Part shown: positions 26,160-36,014 of the stretch, in pieces
Position numbering within the stretch: the stretch's first letter is position 1
Layout: each line of letters starts with the position of its first letter
DNA from: Rhizorhabdus dicambivorans
GTDB lineage: Bacteria; Pseudomonadota; Alphaproteobacteria; Sphingomonadales; Sphingomonadaceae
Assembly: GCF_002355275.1 (NCBI RefSeq)
Contig: NZ_CP023449.1
Location: 4,256,001 to 4,320,000, forward strand
Reading direction: 5' to 3'
Length of the DNA: 64,000 nt
Notes under the pieces: generated by a model
Databases searched by the model: none
What the model saw: the letters and a program-made list of their open reading frames with translations, nothing else
Told to the model about the DNA's origin: nothing
Position numbers and translations under genes: made by a program

Positions 26160-28061
26160 TCAGGCGGCGCGCAGCTGGCCGACGATGCGTTCCAGCTCGG
26201 CATCGAGCCGCCGCGCATGGTCGCGGACCTGGGCGCCGATCGATCGAGTGCCGTCGGCGCTGTCGCGCAGCGCCGCGATCGAGCGGACGATGGTCTCGAC
26301 CGATTCATGGGTGTCGTCGGCATGGCGGCCGACAAGCTGGCTCGCCTCCAGGATCGCCGCCGCGGTCGACTGCTGCTGCACCACCGCGGTCGCCGTGCTG
26401 GTCACCGTCTGGTTGAGATTCTGGAGCAGGCCATGGACCTTGTCGACGAGCGACGTCGTCGCATGGGCGGCCTGTCCGACGCCCGCGACGCGGTCGTGGA
26501 TATCGCTGGTGGTGCGGTGAGTCTGCGAGGCGAGGCCCTTCACCTCGCTCGCCACCACCGCGAAGCCGCGCCCGGCCTCGCCCGCGCGCGCCGCCTCGAT
26601 CGTCGCGTTGAGCGCGAGCAGGTTGGTCTGCGCGGCGATCGCCTCGATCAGCCGGGCGGCCGCGCCGATCGAATCGATCTGGTTCAGCAGATCGCCATTG
26701 GCGCCGGTCGCCGCCTGCGATTCGGCATCGGCCAGCCGCATCGCCTCGGCCATCCGGCCCGATTGTTCGTGGATATGGCGGGTCGCCTGCTCGAGCTCCT
26801 GGAGGTTGCCCTCGATCTGCTGGAGCGCGGAGGCGGAGGCCGCGCTGCGGGTCTGCGCGAGTTCGGATGCCCGCCGCTGGGTCTCGACCGCATCGAGTGT
26901 GACGGCGGCGCTCCGGTCGAGTTCGTCGGCGCTTGCCACCAGCCGTTCGATCATGGTTCCGATCGAGGCGGCCAACCCATCCGCGACGGTCTGCGAATAG
27001 GCGCTGCGCTGGCGGGCCCGTTCGGCCTGCTGCTCGGCCTCGTCCTGCGCCATCGCCTGGATCCGGCGATGGGCCTCTTCGGCCCGGACCAGCGCCTCCT
27101 CGGCACTGCGGCGAGCCGCATCGGTCTCGGCCAGCGCGGCCTCGCGCTCGAGCTGGCGGCTGTCGGCGAGCCGACGCTGTTCACGGAGTGCAACCTGCGC
27201 CGCGCGGATCGAGCGGATCAGCCAGGCGGAAAGCAGCCCGAACAGGAGGCCGGCCAGCAGGATCGGCGCGGCAAGATCGGTGATCGCGCGCGCGCCAGCG
27301 CTCTGCATCTTCCATGCGACATGCCCGATCGGCTTGCCCGACGCATCGGGCACCGGCATCGTCTCCGCGTCATCGACATGCGCCGCCCCGCCATGCCAGC
27401 GCATGCCATCGAGCCCGAAGCCCTGCTGCCATTGTGCGATCAGCTTCGCGTCGATCGGCCGGACGATGACGACATAGCGCAACGCGCCCGTGGGCGCCGG
27501 CCCGGCAGCGTTGAAAGGCAGCACGGCGGTTGCCGTGAACAGCGCCGGCATACCGTGAAGATAGCCCGCCGTGGCGACGGTGCGCGCCGCGTTGGCATCA
27601 TAGCCATGGTCGGGAAGCTGGCGGAGAAGCTGCGCGACGGCGCGCGGCGCGTCCGCTTCGATACGCGGGCCGAAGCGCGCATCGGGCCGCGCCGCATAGA
27701 GGGTGCGGCCATCGCCGTCGATCACATAGACCGGAATGGTCCCATAATAGTTGGTCGCAAGCCAGGCATGATCGGGGGTGCCGTAGATGTGGGTGACGGC
27801 ATCGTCCCAATGGCCATATTCTCCGGCGGTCTCGATCAGCCGGGCGCGCTCATGGCCGATCGCGTTGCGCACCATCTGCCGCTTCTCGGCCGCGACATTG
27901 GCGTCGATCCGCAGTACCAGCGAGCCGATCAGCCCCGCCGTGGTCAGCAGGGCGAGCAACGCCAGCGCCAGCAATGCGCCAAGACCCGAACCGGCCTTGC
28001 CGAGCCGGCCGATGCGCGCCTTCAGCCTGTCTGCGGTCAGCGAGGTCATGGAAACCGCCAT
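26160..28061 (-). CDS. Methyl-accepting chemotaxis protein
   Basis: A 633-residue transmembrane chemoreceptor. A hydrophobic segment (about 27-50) is followed by a periplasmic sensor of about 190 residues with CHASE4-like character ([24 protein letters not shown]), a second membrane segment near 245-265 and a long coiled-coil cytoplasmic domain. The signalling tip is conserved as [19 protein letters not shown] followed by KGLASQT, which contacts CheA/CheW. No C-terminal CheR-binding pentapeptide is present. Start ATG 28061 (alternative 28049) lies inside a perfect 16-base palindrome. Ligand unknown. Flagellar motor genes fliMNO are a few kb away. Confidence 0.92.
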   Translation of the reverse strand: MAVSMTSLTADRLKARIGRLGKAGSGLGALLALALLALLTTAGLIGSLVLRIDANVAAEKRQMVRNAIGHERARLIETAGEYGHWDDAVTHIYGTPDHAWLATNYYGTIPVYVIDGDGRTLYAARPDARFGPRIEADAPRAVAQLLRQLPDHGYDANAARTVATAGYLHGMPALFTATAVLPFNAAGPAPTGALRYVVIVRPIDAKLIAQWQQGFGLDGMRWHGGAAHVDDAETMPVPDASGKPIGHVAWKMQSAGARAITDLAAPILLAGLLFGLLSAWLIRSIRAAQVALREQRRLADSRQLEREAALAETDAARRSAEEALVRAEEAHRRIQAMAQDEAEQQAERARQRSAYSQTVADGLAASIGTMIERLVASADELDRSAAVTLDAVETQRRASELAQTRSAASASALQQIEGNLQELEQATRHIHEQSGRMAEAMRLADAESQAATGANGDLLNQIDSIGAAARLIEAIAAQTNLLALNATIEAARAGEAGRGFAVVASEVKGLASQTHRTTSDIHDRVAGVGQAAHATTSLVDKVHGLLQNLNQTVTSTATAVVQQQSTAAAILEASQLVGRHADDTHESVETIVRSIAALRDSADGTRSIGAQVRDHARRLDAELERIVGQLRAA

Positions 28062-28073
28062 GACGCGTCATGG
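28058..28073. promoter_or_regulatory. Perfect 16-base palindrome at the chemoreceptor start
   Basis: CCATGACGCGTCATGG is perfectly symmetric and contains the start codon of the chemoreceptor gene (ATG 28061-28059 on the minus strand). It may be an operator or only chance; no second copy was noticed. Confidence 0.3.
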
Positions 28074-28124
28074 TAATCATCGGGTTAACCATGCGACCAA
28101 AAGCCCGCCGATCAGACCATCGTC

Positions 28125-28919
28125 TTATAGACCATACCAGTGATGGTCGCGGTCGCGCGGCCGGTAATGGGGCGCGCGCTTCTCCAGGAAGGCGGCCAGC
28201 GCCTCCTTGGCATCGGGATGGCCGCTCATCCGTTCGGTCGCCCCCTGCTCGTGCCGATAGCCCTGGCGCAGCTCCATCGTCTCGACCCGGTCGAGCGTGC
28301 GCTTGGCGACCCGGACCGCGGTGGGGCTGAACGCGGCGATCCGCTCGGCCAGCCGCGTCGCCTCCGCCATCAGCCGATCGGCCTCGACGATCGTCACCGC
28401 AGCGCCCGCCGCCGCGAATTCGGCACCCGACAGCGGCTCTCCGGTGAAGAACATCCGCCGCACCAGCGGCTGCGGCGCGATCCGGGCAAGATGGCGGGCG
28501 CCGCCCATCACCCCCACGGTCAGCTCGGGCAGGCCGAAGCGCGAATCGGGCGTCGCGACGACGAAGTCGCACGATGCCGCAAGCGCGATCCCGGCCCCCA
28601 GCGCCGCGCCGTGGATCGCGCCGATCACCGGCACCGGGCAGTCGGTGATGGCGAAGAAGGTCTCGCGCACCCGCCACATCCGCTCGGCGGCGTTGCCGGG
28701 CGTCATCGTCCTGAACTCGTCGAGATCGTTGCCCGCGCAGAAATGCCGCCCCTCGGCGCTCAGCACCACCGCGCGGACATTGCCGCCGATCCGGTCGATA
28801 TCGCCGAACAGATCCGCCAGCTCGCGATACATCGCGTCGTTCACGGCGTTGGCCGGGCCGCGCGCCATCACCACATGGGCGACGCCGCTCTCCGCCAGCC
28901 GCACCCTGAGAAACTCCAT
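28125..28919 (-). CDS. Enoyl-CoA hydratase/isomerase family protein
   Basis: A 264-residue crotonase-fold protein. VVLSAEGRHFCAGNDLDEF and the oxyanion-hole stretch IHGAALGAGIALAASCDFVVA are clear. The usual catalytic Glu positions after GLPELTVGVMGGARHL fit a hydratase-like enzyme, but decarboxylases and isomerases share this layout. Start ATG 28919 has GAGGAGGGAAGG immediately upstream; the longer frame to 28982 is not needed. Function: a beta-oxidation-like step on a CoA thioester in the cytoplasm. It seems to be a single-gene unit. Confidence 0.88.
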   Translation of the reverse strand: MEFLRVRLAESGVAHVVMARGPANAVNDAMYRELADLFGDIDRIGGNVRAVVLSAEGRHFCAGNDLDEFRTMTPGNAAERMWRVRETFFAITDCPVPVIGAIHGAALGAGIALAASCDFVVATPDSRFGLPELTVGVMGGARHLARIAPQPLVRRMFFTGEPLSGAEFAAAGAAVTIVEADRLMAEATRLAERIAAFSPTAVRVAKRTLDRVETMELRQGYRHEQGATERMSGHPDAKEALAAFLEKRAPHYRPRDRDHHWYGL

Positions 28920-29060
28920 CCTTCCCTCCTCGCCGGCGGCGATGCGCGCCCGTCGAAGCAAGGCTAGGCCCGGGGCCGGCAATTTGGGATGAGCGGAAAG
29001 AGCAGGTTTTGCTGCCGCCCGTCCGCATCGGGCTGTGCTGGGGATCCTCGGGAAGGAAAA

Positions 29061-29137
<77 letters not shown>

Positions 29138-29271
29138 ACCAAGGCTGCGCGCTTTAGGGGGCTCTTCGCCGCTTGGCAAGCGCCCGGTTGCCTCCAATAT
29201 GCGTAACGTGATAGGCGCGCGCCACTTCATGGCCTGAAACGGCCTAGCTCTTTTTCCGGGATGCCAGACGA

Positions 29272-29616
29272 ATGTTCGCTTCTCCTGCTTATGCCCAGGC
29301 TGCCGGCGCAGCGCCCGCAGGTGGCGGTGGTGCCGCGATGCTGATGCAGTTCGCCCCGCTCGTCTTCATCTTCGTGATCTTCTATTTCCTGCTGATCCGT
29401 CCGCAGCAGAAGCGGATGAAGGAGCATCGCCGGGCGATCGACGCGGTCCAGAAGAACGACCAGATCGTCACCGCGGGCGGCCTTGTCGCCAAGGTGACCA
29501 AGGTCGAGGAGCATGAGGTCGAGGCCGAGATCGCCCCCAATGTCCGGGTGAAGGTGGTCAAGGGCACGATCGCCGAAATCCGCCGGGCGGGCGCCGGCAA
29601 GCCCGCCAACGACTGA
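29272..29616 (+). CDS. yajC: Preprotein translocase accessory subunit YajC
   Basis: A 114-residue single-span membrane protein: hydrophobic segment APLVFIFVIFYFLLIRPQQK at about 28-47, then a charged cytoplasmic domain with NDQIVTAGGLVAKVTKVEE, which is the YajC signature. The N-terminus has an Ala-rich stretch as in other alphaproteobacterial YajC. It is directly upstream of secD and secF, the usual order, and associates with SecDF to assist protein export. Confidence 0.95.
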   Translation: MFASPAYAQAAGAAPAGGGGAAMLMQFAPLVFIFVIFYFLLIRPQQKRMKEHRRAIDAVQKNDQIVTAGGLVAKVTKVEEHEVEAEIAPNVRVKVVKGTIAEIRRAGAGKPAND

Positions 29617-29621
29617 TCCCC

Positions 29622-31223
29622 ATGCTCGATTTTCCGCGCTGGAAGGTCCTGTCGATCGTCATTTCGCTGGCGATCGGCGTCCTGCTGTCGGTTCCCAGCT
29701 TCATCCCCGAATCGGTCACCGCGCGCTGGGGGCTGACCGGCCTGCCGCGCGTCAACCTCGGCCTCGATCTGTCGGGCGGCAGCCATCTTATGCTGGAGGC
29801 CGACACCGCCGACCTCGCCAAGCAGAATGTCGAGCGGATGGAGGAGCTGGTCCGCACCGAGATGCGCCGCGCCAGCCCGCCGATCGCGATCGGCGACATC
29901 TCGACGACCGGCGGCCGCCTTTCCTTCTTCGTGCGCGACAGCGGCCAGATCGACGCGGCGGTCGAGCGGATTCGCACCCTCACCCAGCCTTCGGGCATGT
30001 CGGGCCAGCGCGACTGGAACGTCGCCGTGGTCGATTCCACCCGGATCGTGCTGACGCCGACCGATGCCGGCACCAAGGCGTCCGTCGACAGCGCGATGGA
30101 GGTCGCGAAGGAAGTCGTCCGCAAGCGCATCGACGAGATGGGCACCCGCGAGCCGAACATCGTCCGCCAGGGCAGCGAGCGCATCCTGGTCCAGGTGCCC
30201 GGCCTCCAGGATCCCGCCGCGCTCAAGGCGCTGATCGGCCGCACCGCCAAGCTCGAGTTCAAGCTGGTCGACCTGACCGCCGATCCCGCCGAGGTGGCGC
30301 GTGGCCGCGCGCCGGTGGGCAGCGAGGTCGTGCCCTATCCCGACAATCCCGGCGGGGTTCCCTTCATCGCGGTGAAGCGCCGCGCGATGCTGACCGGCGA
30401 CGAGCTGGTCAACGCTCAGCTCAGCTATAACAGCCAGACCAACGAGCCTGTCGTCTCGATCACCTTCAACAGCGACGGCGGCCGCAAGTTCGCGCGGGTG
30501 ACGCAGGAAAACGTCAACAAGCCCTTCGCGATGATCCTCGACGGCAAGGTGCTGTCGGCCCCGAACATCAACGAGCCGATCCTGGGCGGCCAAGCGCAGA
30601 TTTCCGGCCGCTTCACCACCGACAGCGCCACCCAGCTCGCCATCGCGCTGCGCTCGGGCAAGCTGCCGGTCGCGCTCAAGGTGGTCGAGGAACGCACCGT
30701 CGGGCCGGAACTGGGCGCCGATTCGATCCGCGCCGGCACCCTCGCCAGCGCGATCGCGGTCCTCGCGGTCGTGCTGTTCATGCTGGTGACCTATGGCCGC
30801 TTCGGCATCTATGCCAACCTCGCCGTGATCATCAACGTGTTCGTCATCATCGGCGTGATGGCGCTGCTCAACGCGACGCTCACTTTGCCCGGCATCGCCG
30901 GCTTCGTGCTCACCATCGGCGCGGCGGTCGACGCCAACGTGCTGATCAACGAGCGCATGCGCGAGGAGCTACGCCGTGGCCGCTCGATCACCCAGGCGGT
31001 GGAGCATGGCTATAAGGAAGCCAGCCGCACCATCTTCGAGGCGAACGTCACCCATGCCATCGCGGGCGGCATCATGTTCCTGCTGGGCTCGGCCCAGGTG
31101 AAGGGCTTCGCGGTCGTGCTGCTGATCGGCATCGCCACCTCGGTCTTCACCGCCGTGGTCTTCACCCGCATGCTGGTTTCGCAGTGGCTGCGTCGCAACC
31201 GGCCCACCCACATCAATATCTGA
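29622..31223 (+). CDS. secD: Protein translocase subunit SecD
   Basis: A 533-residue RND-type membrane protein. The first transmembrane helix is near 5-25, the periplasmic P1 head contains NLGLDLSGGSHLMLEAD, and the C-terminal five helices include GADSIRAGTLASAIAVLAVVL, IGAAVDANVLINERMREE and a terminal VFTAVVFTRML. SecD with SecF uses the proton gradient to pull secreted proteins through SecYEG. It sits five bases after yajC and 13 bases before secF, in one operon. Confidence 0.96.
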   Translation: MLDFPRWKVLSIVISLAIGVLLSVPSFIPESVTARWGLTGLPRVNLGLDLSGGSHLMLEADTADLAKQNVERMEELVRTEMRRASPPIAIGDISTTGGRLSFFVRDSGQIDAAVERIRTLTQPSGMSGQRDWNVAVVDSTRIVLTPTDAGTKASVDSAMEVAKEVVRKRIDEMGTREPNIVRQGSERILVQVPGLQDPAALKALIGRTAKLEFKLVDLTADPAEVARGRAPVGSEVVPYPDNPGGVPFIAVKRRAMLTGDELVNAQLSYNSQTNEPVVSITFNSDGGRKFARVTQENVNKPFAMILDGKVLSAPNINEPILGGQAQISGRFTTDSATQLAIALRSGKLPVALKVVEERTVGPELGADSIRAGTLASAIAVLAVVLFMLVTYGRFGIYANLAVIINVFVIIGVMALLNATLTLPGIAGFVLTIGAAVDANVLINERMREELRRGRSITQAVEHGYKEASRTIFEANVTHAIAGGIMFLLGSAQVKGFAVVLLIGIATSVFTAVVFTRMLVSQWLRRNRPTHINI

Positions 31224-31236
31224 TCGGAACGGCCCC

Positions 31237-32202
31237 ATGCGCCTGCTGAAACTCGTTCCCGACCATACCAATATCGGTTTCGTCCGGATCCGCTTCATCT
31301 GCTTCCTGGTGACCGCGCTGCTCACGCTCGCGGCGCTGGGCGCCACGGCGACCCGCGGCCTCAATCTCGGCGTCGATTTCGTCGGCGGCCTGATGATCGA
31401 GGCGCAGTTCCCCGAGGCGCCGCCGCTCGACAGGATGCGCAGCACCATCGACGGGCTCGGCGTGGGCACCAGCTCGCTCCAGCAGTTCGGCGATCCCCGC
31501 ACCGTTTCGATCCGCCTGCCGGTCGAGGAAGGCGCGGACCAGGGCGCCACCAACGCGGTGGTCGGCAAGGTCTCGGCGGCGCTCAAGGAGCAGTTTCCGG
31601 GCGTCCGCTTCACCCGCACCGACACTGTCTCGGGCAAGGTCTCGGGCGAACTGATCCGCAACGGCGTGCTGGCGGTGGTCCTCGCGGTGCTCGGCATCGC
31701 GATCTTCTCCTGGCTGCGCTACGAATGGCAGTTCGGCGTCTCCACCTTCGTCGCGATCGTCCACGACGTGATCATGACGCTGGGCTTCTTCGCGGTCACC
31801 CAGATGGAGTTCGACCTGAACATCGTCGCCGCGGTGCTGACGATCGTTGGCTACTCGATCAACGACAAGATGGTGATCGACGACCGTATCCGGGAGAATA
31901 TGCGCAAATTCCGGCAGATGGACATGAAGGCGCTGATCGACCTCTCGGTCAACGAGACGCTGCCGCGCACCGTCATGACCTCGATCACCGTCGGCCTGGC
32001 GCTGCTGTCGCTGCTGCTGTTCGGCGGCCATGTGCTGCGCGGCTTCTCGGCGGCGATGCTGCTTGGCGTCGTGGTCGGCACCTATTCGTCGATCTACGTC
32101 TCCTCGTCGCTGCTGATCAGCCTCGGCCTCGAGCCGGCCAAGTTCGGGGAGAGGGCCAAGACCGCCCGTCCCGAGGCCGAACGGATCGGCCCAAAGAGCT
32201 AG
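31237..32202 (+). CDS. secF: Protein translocase subunit SecF
   Basis: A 321-residue partner of SecD with six membrane helices. Landmarks: GLNLGVDFVGGLMIEAQFPE in the first periplasmic part, VLAVLGIAIFSWLRYEWQFG, and TIVGYSINDKMVIDDRIRE with the conserved Asp/Arg proton-path region. Length is standard. It is last of the yajC-secD-secF trio and is followed four bases later by a Mth938-like gene. Confidence 0.96.
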   Translation: MRLLKLVPDHTNIGFVRIRFICFLVTALLTLAALGATATRGLNLGVDFVGGLMIEAQFPEAPPLDRMRSTIDGLGVGTSSLQQFGDPRTVSIRLPVEEGADQGATNAVVGKVSAALKEQFPGVRFTRTDTVSGKVSGELIRNGVLAVVLAVLGIAIFSWLRYEWQFGVSTFVAIVHDVIMTLGFFAVTQMEFDLNIVAAVLTIVGYSINDKMVIDDRIRENMRKFRQMDMKALIDLSVNETLPRTVMTSITVGLALLSLLLFGGHVLRGFSAAMLLGVVVGTYSSIYVSSSLLISLGLEPAKFGERAKTARPEAERIGPKS

Positions 32203-32205
32203 GGC

Positions 32206-32583
32206 ATGGTCAGCTTTGACCGGGAGGAGGCGCCGGCCGGCCCGGTGATCCGCGGTTTCGCCGGCAACGCCTTCCGCATCCAGGACCGGATCGTCCCCGG
32301 CGGCCTCTGGCTGACCCCGGACGATGCCCGCGACTGGACGCCGCCCGCGCTGGAGGCGCTTACCGCCGACCATCTCGCCGGGCTGCTGTCGATTCAGCCG
32401 CCGCCCGAATTCCTGCTGCTCGGCACCGGCCCGTCGATGCGCCGCCCCTCCCCCGCCTTCGCAGCGGCGGTCGAGGCGCTGGGCTTCGGGATCGAACCGA
32501 TGGACAGCCGCACCGCCGCCCGCGCCTGGAACGTGCTGCGCGGCGAGGACCGCTGGATCGTCGCCGCGCTGATGCCGCTGTAA
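32206..32583 (+). CDS. Mth938-like (DUF498) domain protein
   Basis: A 125-residue protein of the Mth938/NDUFAF3-like family: IRGFAGNAFRIQDRIVPGGLWLTPD, PPEFLLLGTGPSMRRPSPAF and ALGFGIEPMDSRTAARAWNVL. Relatives occur next to secDF in many alphaproteobacteria, and the mitochondrial homologue NDUFAF3 assists complex I assembly. The bacterial function is not established. It is probably cotranscribed with secF (gap 3 bases). Confidence 0.88.
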   Translation: MVSFDREEAPAGPVIRGFAGNAFRIQDRIVPGGLWLTPDDARDWTPPALEALTADHLAGLLSIQPPPEFLLLGTGPSMRRPSPAFAAAVEALGFGIEPMDSRTAARAWNVLRGEDRWIVAALMPL

Positions 32584-32589
32584 AGCATC

Positions 32590-32652
32590 GTCGCCCCGGC
32601 GGAGGCCGGGGCCGTCAGAACCTCTTGCGGCCCCGGCCTCCGCCGGGGCGAC
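32590..32652. repeat. Palindromic repeat, family A, copy 1
   Basis: Arms of about 25 bases starting GTCGCCCCGGCGGAG are inverted around a 13-base loop. It lies between the convergent Mth938-like gene and glycosyltransferase gene and also could form a strong RNA hairpin. Copies 2 and 3 are at 39140-39229 and 46700-46782 with the same arms but different loops. Confidence 0.85.
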
Positions 32653-32654
32653 CG

Positions 32655-33821
32655 CTATCCGACCAACCCCCGCAGGTGCGCGTACAGCGCCTCTGTATTC
32701 CGCTCCCAGGTGAAGCGCTTCGTCGCCTCTGCCACCTCCGCCTGCGGCCTCGGATCGGCCAGCACCGCCCGTATCCCTCCGGCGATCGCCCCCGGCGTCC
32801 GCTCCACCAGCCGTCCCGCCGCCGGCCGGTCGACCAGCTCGCGCGCGCCGCCGACGTCGCTGATCACGATCGGCGTCCCGCAGGCCAGCGCCTCGACCCA
32901 GGCATTCGCCAGCCCCTCGCGCTCCGACGGCAACGCCATCACGTCCGCCGCCGCGAGCAGCGCCGGCAGCTGGTCATGCGGCAGCGCGCCGAGCAGCCTC
33001 ACCCGGTCGCCCAGGCCCAACGCCACGATTCGGGCCGCCAGTGCCTCCCGCTCGGGCCCGCGCCCGGCGATCAGCAGGGTGACGCCGGGCAGGGCCGCCA
33101 TCGCCTCGATCAGCAGCGCCTGCCCCTTGATCGGAATCAGGTTGCCGATACAGGCGACCAGCGGCCCCTCCACGCTGAGCGCCGCCTTCGCCGCCGCCCG
33201 GTCCTGCGGGCGGAACATGCCCTGGTCGACCCCGGTGTGATGGACGCTGATCTTTTCGCCGGGCAGGCCCAGCCCGATCATATCGTCGCGCAGCGCCGCC
33301 GATACCGCCAGCAGCCCGTCCGCCGCCCGTCCCGCATTGACGATCTTCGCGCGACAGGCCGGGATCGCGCCCCACAGATGGATGTCGCTGCCCCGCGCCT
33401 TGATCGACACCGGCACGCCATAGCGCCGTCCCAGCGCCACCGCCGCCGGCCCGTCGGGATAGAAGAATTCGGCGTCGATCACGTCGAACGCGAATTCGCC
33501 GCGCAGCCGGTCGAGGACCGGGACCAGCCCCCGTTCCAGGCTCCACGGGTTGATCCGCCCACCCAGCATAGGCAGCGTCGCGAAGGGCACGCGCAGCACG
33601 TCGATCCCGTTCCACTCCTCGCGCGCGGGCAAGGCGATCAGGTCGCGATAGCGCGGGTGGAAGCGCCCCAGCCCCAGCGCGGGCACCGCGAAACCGGCGG
33701 CGACCTTCAGCTCGATATCGGAATGCGCCGCCAGTCGGGCGGTCTGCCGCTCGACGAAGGCGCCGAAGCCCGGCCGGGTCCGATCCGGATAGAGCGTCGA
33801 CAGGGTCAGCACGCGCAGCAT
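32655..33821 (-). CDS. Glycosyltransferase family 4
   Basis: A 388-residue GT-B glycosyltransferase. The N-terminal acceptor domain begins LRVLTLSTLYPDRTRPGFGAFVERQ. The donor domain has LVACIGNLIPIKGQALLIEA, LIAGRGPEREAL, and MALPSEREGLANAWVEALACGTPIVISDVGG with the E-x7-E nucleotide-sugar motif. It likely works in envelope polysaccharide or exopolysaccharide synthesis. ATG 33821 is preferred over GTG 33827. The gene is isolated between a repeat and bamD, so the product cannot be assigned to a pathway. Confidence 0.9.
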   Translation of the reverse strand: MLRVLTLSTLYPDRTRPGFGAFVERQTARLAAHSDIELKVAAGFAVPALGLGRFHPRYRDLIALPAREEWNGIDVLRVPFATLPMLGGRINPWSLERGLVPVLDRLRGEFAFDVIDAEFFYPDGPAAVALGRRYGVPVSIKARGSDIHLWGAIPACRAKIVNAGRAADGLLAVSAALRDDMIGLGLPGEKISVHHTGVDQGMFRPQDRAAAKAALSVEGPLVACIGNLIPIKGQALLIEAMAALPGVTLLIAGRGPEREALAARIVALGLGDRVRLLGALPHDQLPALLAAADVMALPSEREGLANAWVEALACGTPIVISDVGGARELVDRPAAGRLVERTPGAIAGGIRAVLADPRPQAEVAEATKRFTWERNTEALYAHLRGLVG

Positions 33822-33963
33822 CGCCACATCTTAGAGTCGGTTCCACCAAGGTGGAAGCGCGGTGCCGGCCCGCTTCAGCTTTGCTGAACCACAATGAACA
33901 CGCGCAGCCCCTTCTCTTGCCAGCCATTGCGGCGGCCCCAATTGAGCCCTAAGAAGGCGCCCT

Positions 33964-34752
33964 ATGCTGCGTAAAGCCACCCGTCCGATCGCCTTGATGA
34001 TCGCCGCCGCCCTCGTCGTTCCGCTGGCCGGCTGCGCCACCGGCAAGAACAAGGGTGACACCAAGTACGTCGCCCGCGACGTGGACACGCTCTACAATGC
34101 CGCCAGGGAACGGCTTGACCGGCACCAGTACAAGCTGGCCGCCGCGCTGTTCGACGAGGTCGAGCGCCAGCATCCCTATTCGGTCTGGGCCCGCCGGGCG
34201 CAGCTGATGAGCGCCTTTTCCTATTATCTCGCGCGCCAGTACACCGAATCGATCTCCTCGGCGCAGCGCTTCATCTCGATCCACCCGGGCAACCGCGACG
34301 CGCCCTATGCGCTCTATCTGATCGCGGTCAGCTATTATGAGCAGATCCAGGACGTCACCCGCGACCAGAAGCTCACTCAGCAGGCGCTCGACGCGCTCAA
34401 CGAACTGATCCGCCGCTATCCCGAATCGCGCTACGCCGCCGATGCGCGGGTGAAGGTCGATCTGGTCAACGATCACCTCGCCGGCAAGGAGATGGAGATC
34501 GGCCGCTTCTACCAGCGGCGCGGCGACTGGCTGGCCTCGGTGGTGCGCTTCCGCACCGTGATCGACAAATATCAGCAGACCAGCCACACGCCCGAGGCGC
34601 TGATGCGGCTGACCGAAAGCTATCTGGAGCTCGGCATTCCGGCCGAAGCCGAGCGTTCGGCGGCGGTGCTCGGGCATAATTACCCCGGCAGCAAATGGTA
34701 TGAGCATGCCTATTCGCTCATCCAGAAGAAGGGCGCCGCCAACGCGGGCTGA
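33964..34752 (+). CDS. bamD: Outer membrane assembly lipoprotein BamD
   Basis: A 262-residue lipoprotein. Its signal peptide ends in the lipobox LAGC (Cys23), after which five TPR-like repeats follow (YNAARERLDRHQYKLAAALFDEVERQHPYS, ESISSAQRFISIHPGNRDAPYALYLIAVSYYEQI in outline). These match BamD/ComL, the essential partner of BamA in inserting outer membrane barrel proteins. AAGAAGG precedes ATG 33964. A family C repeat follows directly after the stop. Confidence 0.95.
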   Translation: MLRKATRPIALMIAAALVVPLAGCATGKNKGDTKYVARDVDTLYNAARERLDRHQYKLAAALFDEVERQHPYSVWARRAQLMSAFSYYLARQYTESISSAQRFISIHPGNRDAPYALYLIAVSYYEQIQDVTRDQKLTQQALDALNELIRRYPESRYAADARVKVDLVNDHLAGKEMEIGRFYQRRGDWLASVVRFRTVIDKYQQTSHTPEALMRLTESYLELGIPAEAERSAAVLGHNYPGSKWYEHAYSLIQKKGAANAG

Positions 34753-34758
34753 CGTATC

Positions 34759-34912
34759 GATCCTCCCTATCGCGCAGCGATGGGGAGGGGGACCGCGCCA
34801 AAGGCGCGGTGGAGGGGTCTGCAACCTCTCCTTCGTCGACAATCTCGATGTGAGCTACCCCTCCACCACCCTTCGGGTGGTCCCCCTCCCCACGCTTCGC
34901 GCGGGGAGGATC
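34759..34912. repeat. Large palindromic repeat, family C, copy 1
   Basis: About 150 bases beginning GATCCTCCCTATCGCGCAGC and ending in the inverse (GCGGGGAGGATC), with nested complementary segments (GGGGAGGGGGACCG and CGGGTGGTCCCCCTCCCC type). The centre differs between copies. Copies 2 and 3 are at 37003-37157 and 49633-49781. Confidence 0.88.
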
Positions 34913-35015
34913 ATCGGTCGATCCGACCAAGCATCAATTCATTAACCACCTTCAGCGTATAGCGAATCTGCCGGGCGAGGTCCGGTTTGGCCGGTTCGGG
35001 GTTTTCGCTGATTCG

Positions 35016-36014
35016 ATGACGCGTGCAGCTTCCAGTCTTTCGGGCGATGAGGTCGCCGCGCTGATGGATGAGCTCAGCGACATCTCGTTCGACGAGACCG
35101 TCGCCGAAGAAGAGCCCAAGGTCCGTCAGGCGCGCGCGATCGAGCCCTATGCGCTCGGCCAGCGCAAGGACCGTCCGGTCGCCCAGCTCGCCCATCTCGA
35201 GCGGATGAACGACCGGATCGCGCGGCGCCTGCGCGACGTGATCGAGCCGATCGCCCAGACCCGCACCAAGGTCGACGCCATCCCGCTGGAGACCCGCCGC
35301 TTCGACGAGTGGCAGCGCAACCAGGCCAATTATGTCAGCCTCAACCTTTTCCGGGTCCGCCCGGTCAAGGGGATGATGATGATCGCGATCGAGCCGGGCT
35401 TCATCACCAACATGGTCGACGCCTTCTACGGCGGCACCGGCAACGGCCTCGCCACCAAGGGCGGTGAGTTCACCCCGTCCGAGCAGCGGCTGCGCAAGCG
35501 GCTCGCCGACGCGGTGACCGACGTGCTGACCAGAAGCTGGGGTGATACCTATCCGCTCCAGTTCGAATATTCGACCCACGAGACAAACGCCGATTTCGCC
35601 AACATGGTCCGCCCCGACGAGGCCGTGGTGGTGCAGAGCTTCACGATCAAGCCCGGCATGTCGCGCTCGACCCGGATCGAGATTCTCTATCCGCTGGCGA
35701 TGCTCCAGCCGATCGAGGACGAGATCGCCGCGCGCGCCCAGGCCGGGATCGGTGGCGAGGACGTCGACTGGAAGGGCCGCCTCGCCTCCGCGCTCGACAA
35801 TGTCGCCCTGCCCGTCCGTTCGGTGCTGGCGCGGCCGGAAATGACGGTGGCGCAGCTGCTGGCGCTCAAGCCCGGCGACGTGATCCCGATCACGCTGTCC
35901 CAGACGGTTCCCCTCCTCGTCGGCAACCGCCGCTTCGCCGAAGGCACGATCGGGGAGCAGGACGGCCGCGCGGCGATGATGATCGAAAGCCTCAACAAGG
36001 ATGCCTTGAAATGA
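35016..36014 (+). CDS. fliM: Flagellar motor switch protein FliM
   Basis: A 332-residue protein. The N-terminal region includes LSGDEVAALMDEL, which resembles the CheY-binding start of FliM. The middle domain with MMMIAIEPGFITNMVDAFYGG and the GLATKGGEFTPSEQRLRKRL loop, and a C-terminal SpoA domain (LASALDNVALPVRSVLARPEMTVAQLLAL) complete the family plan. It forms the C-ring with FliG and FliN and sets rotation direction. No good ribosome-binding site precedes ATG 35016. Its stop overlaps fliN (ATGA). Confidence 0.95.
   Translation: MTRAASSLSGDEVAALMDELSDISFDETVAEEEPKVRQARAIEPYALGQRKDRPVAQLAHLERMNDRIARRLRDVIEPIAQTRTKVDAIPLETRRFDEWQRNQANYVSLNLFRVRPVKGMMMIAIEPGFITNMVDAFYGGTGNGLATKGGEFTPSEQRLRKRLADAVTDVLTRSWGDTYPLQFEYSTHETNADFANMVRPDEAVVVQSFTIKPGMSRSTRIEILYPLAMLQPIEDEIAARAQAGIGGEDVDWKGRLASALDNVALPVRSVLARPEMTVAQLLALKPGDVIPITLSQTVPLLVGNRRFAEGTIGEQDGRAAMMIESLNKDALK

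Noticed and set aside
26103-28076. A 657-codon plus-strand frame
   Set aside because: Antisense of the chemoreceptor gene; codon pattern and Arg/His/Gly-rich translation are those of a shadow frame.
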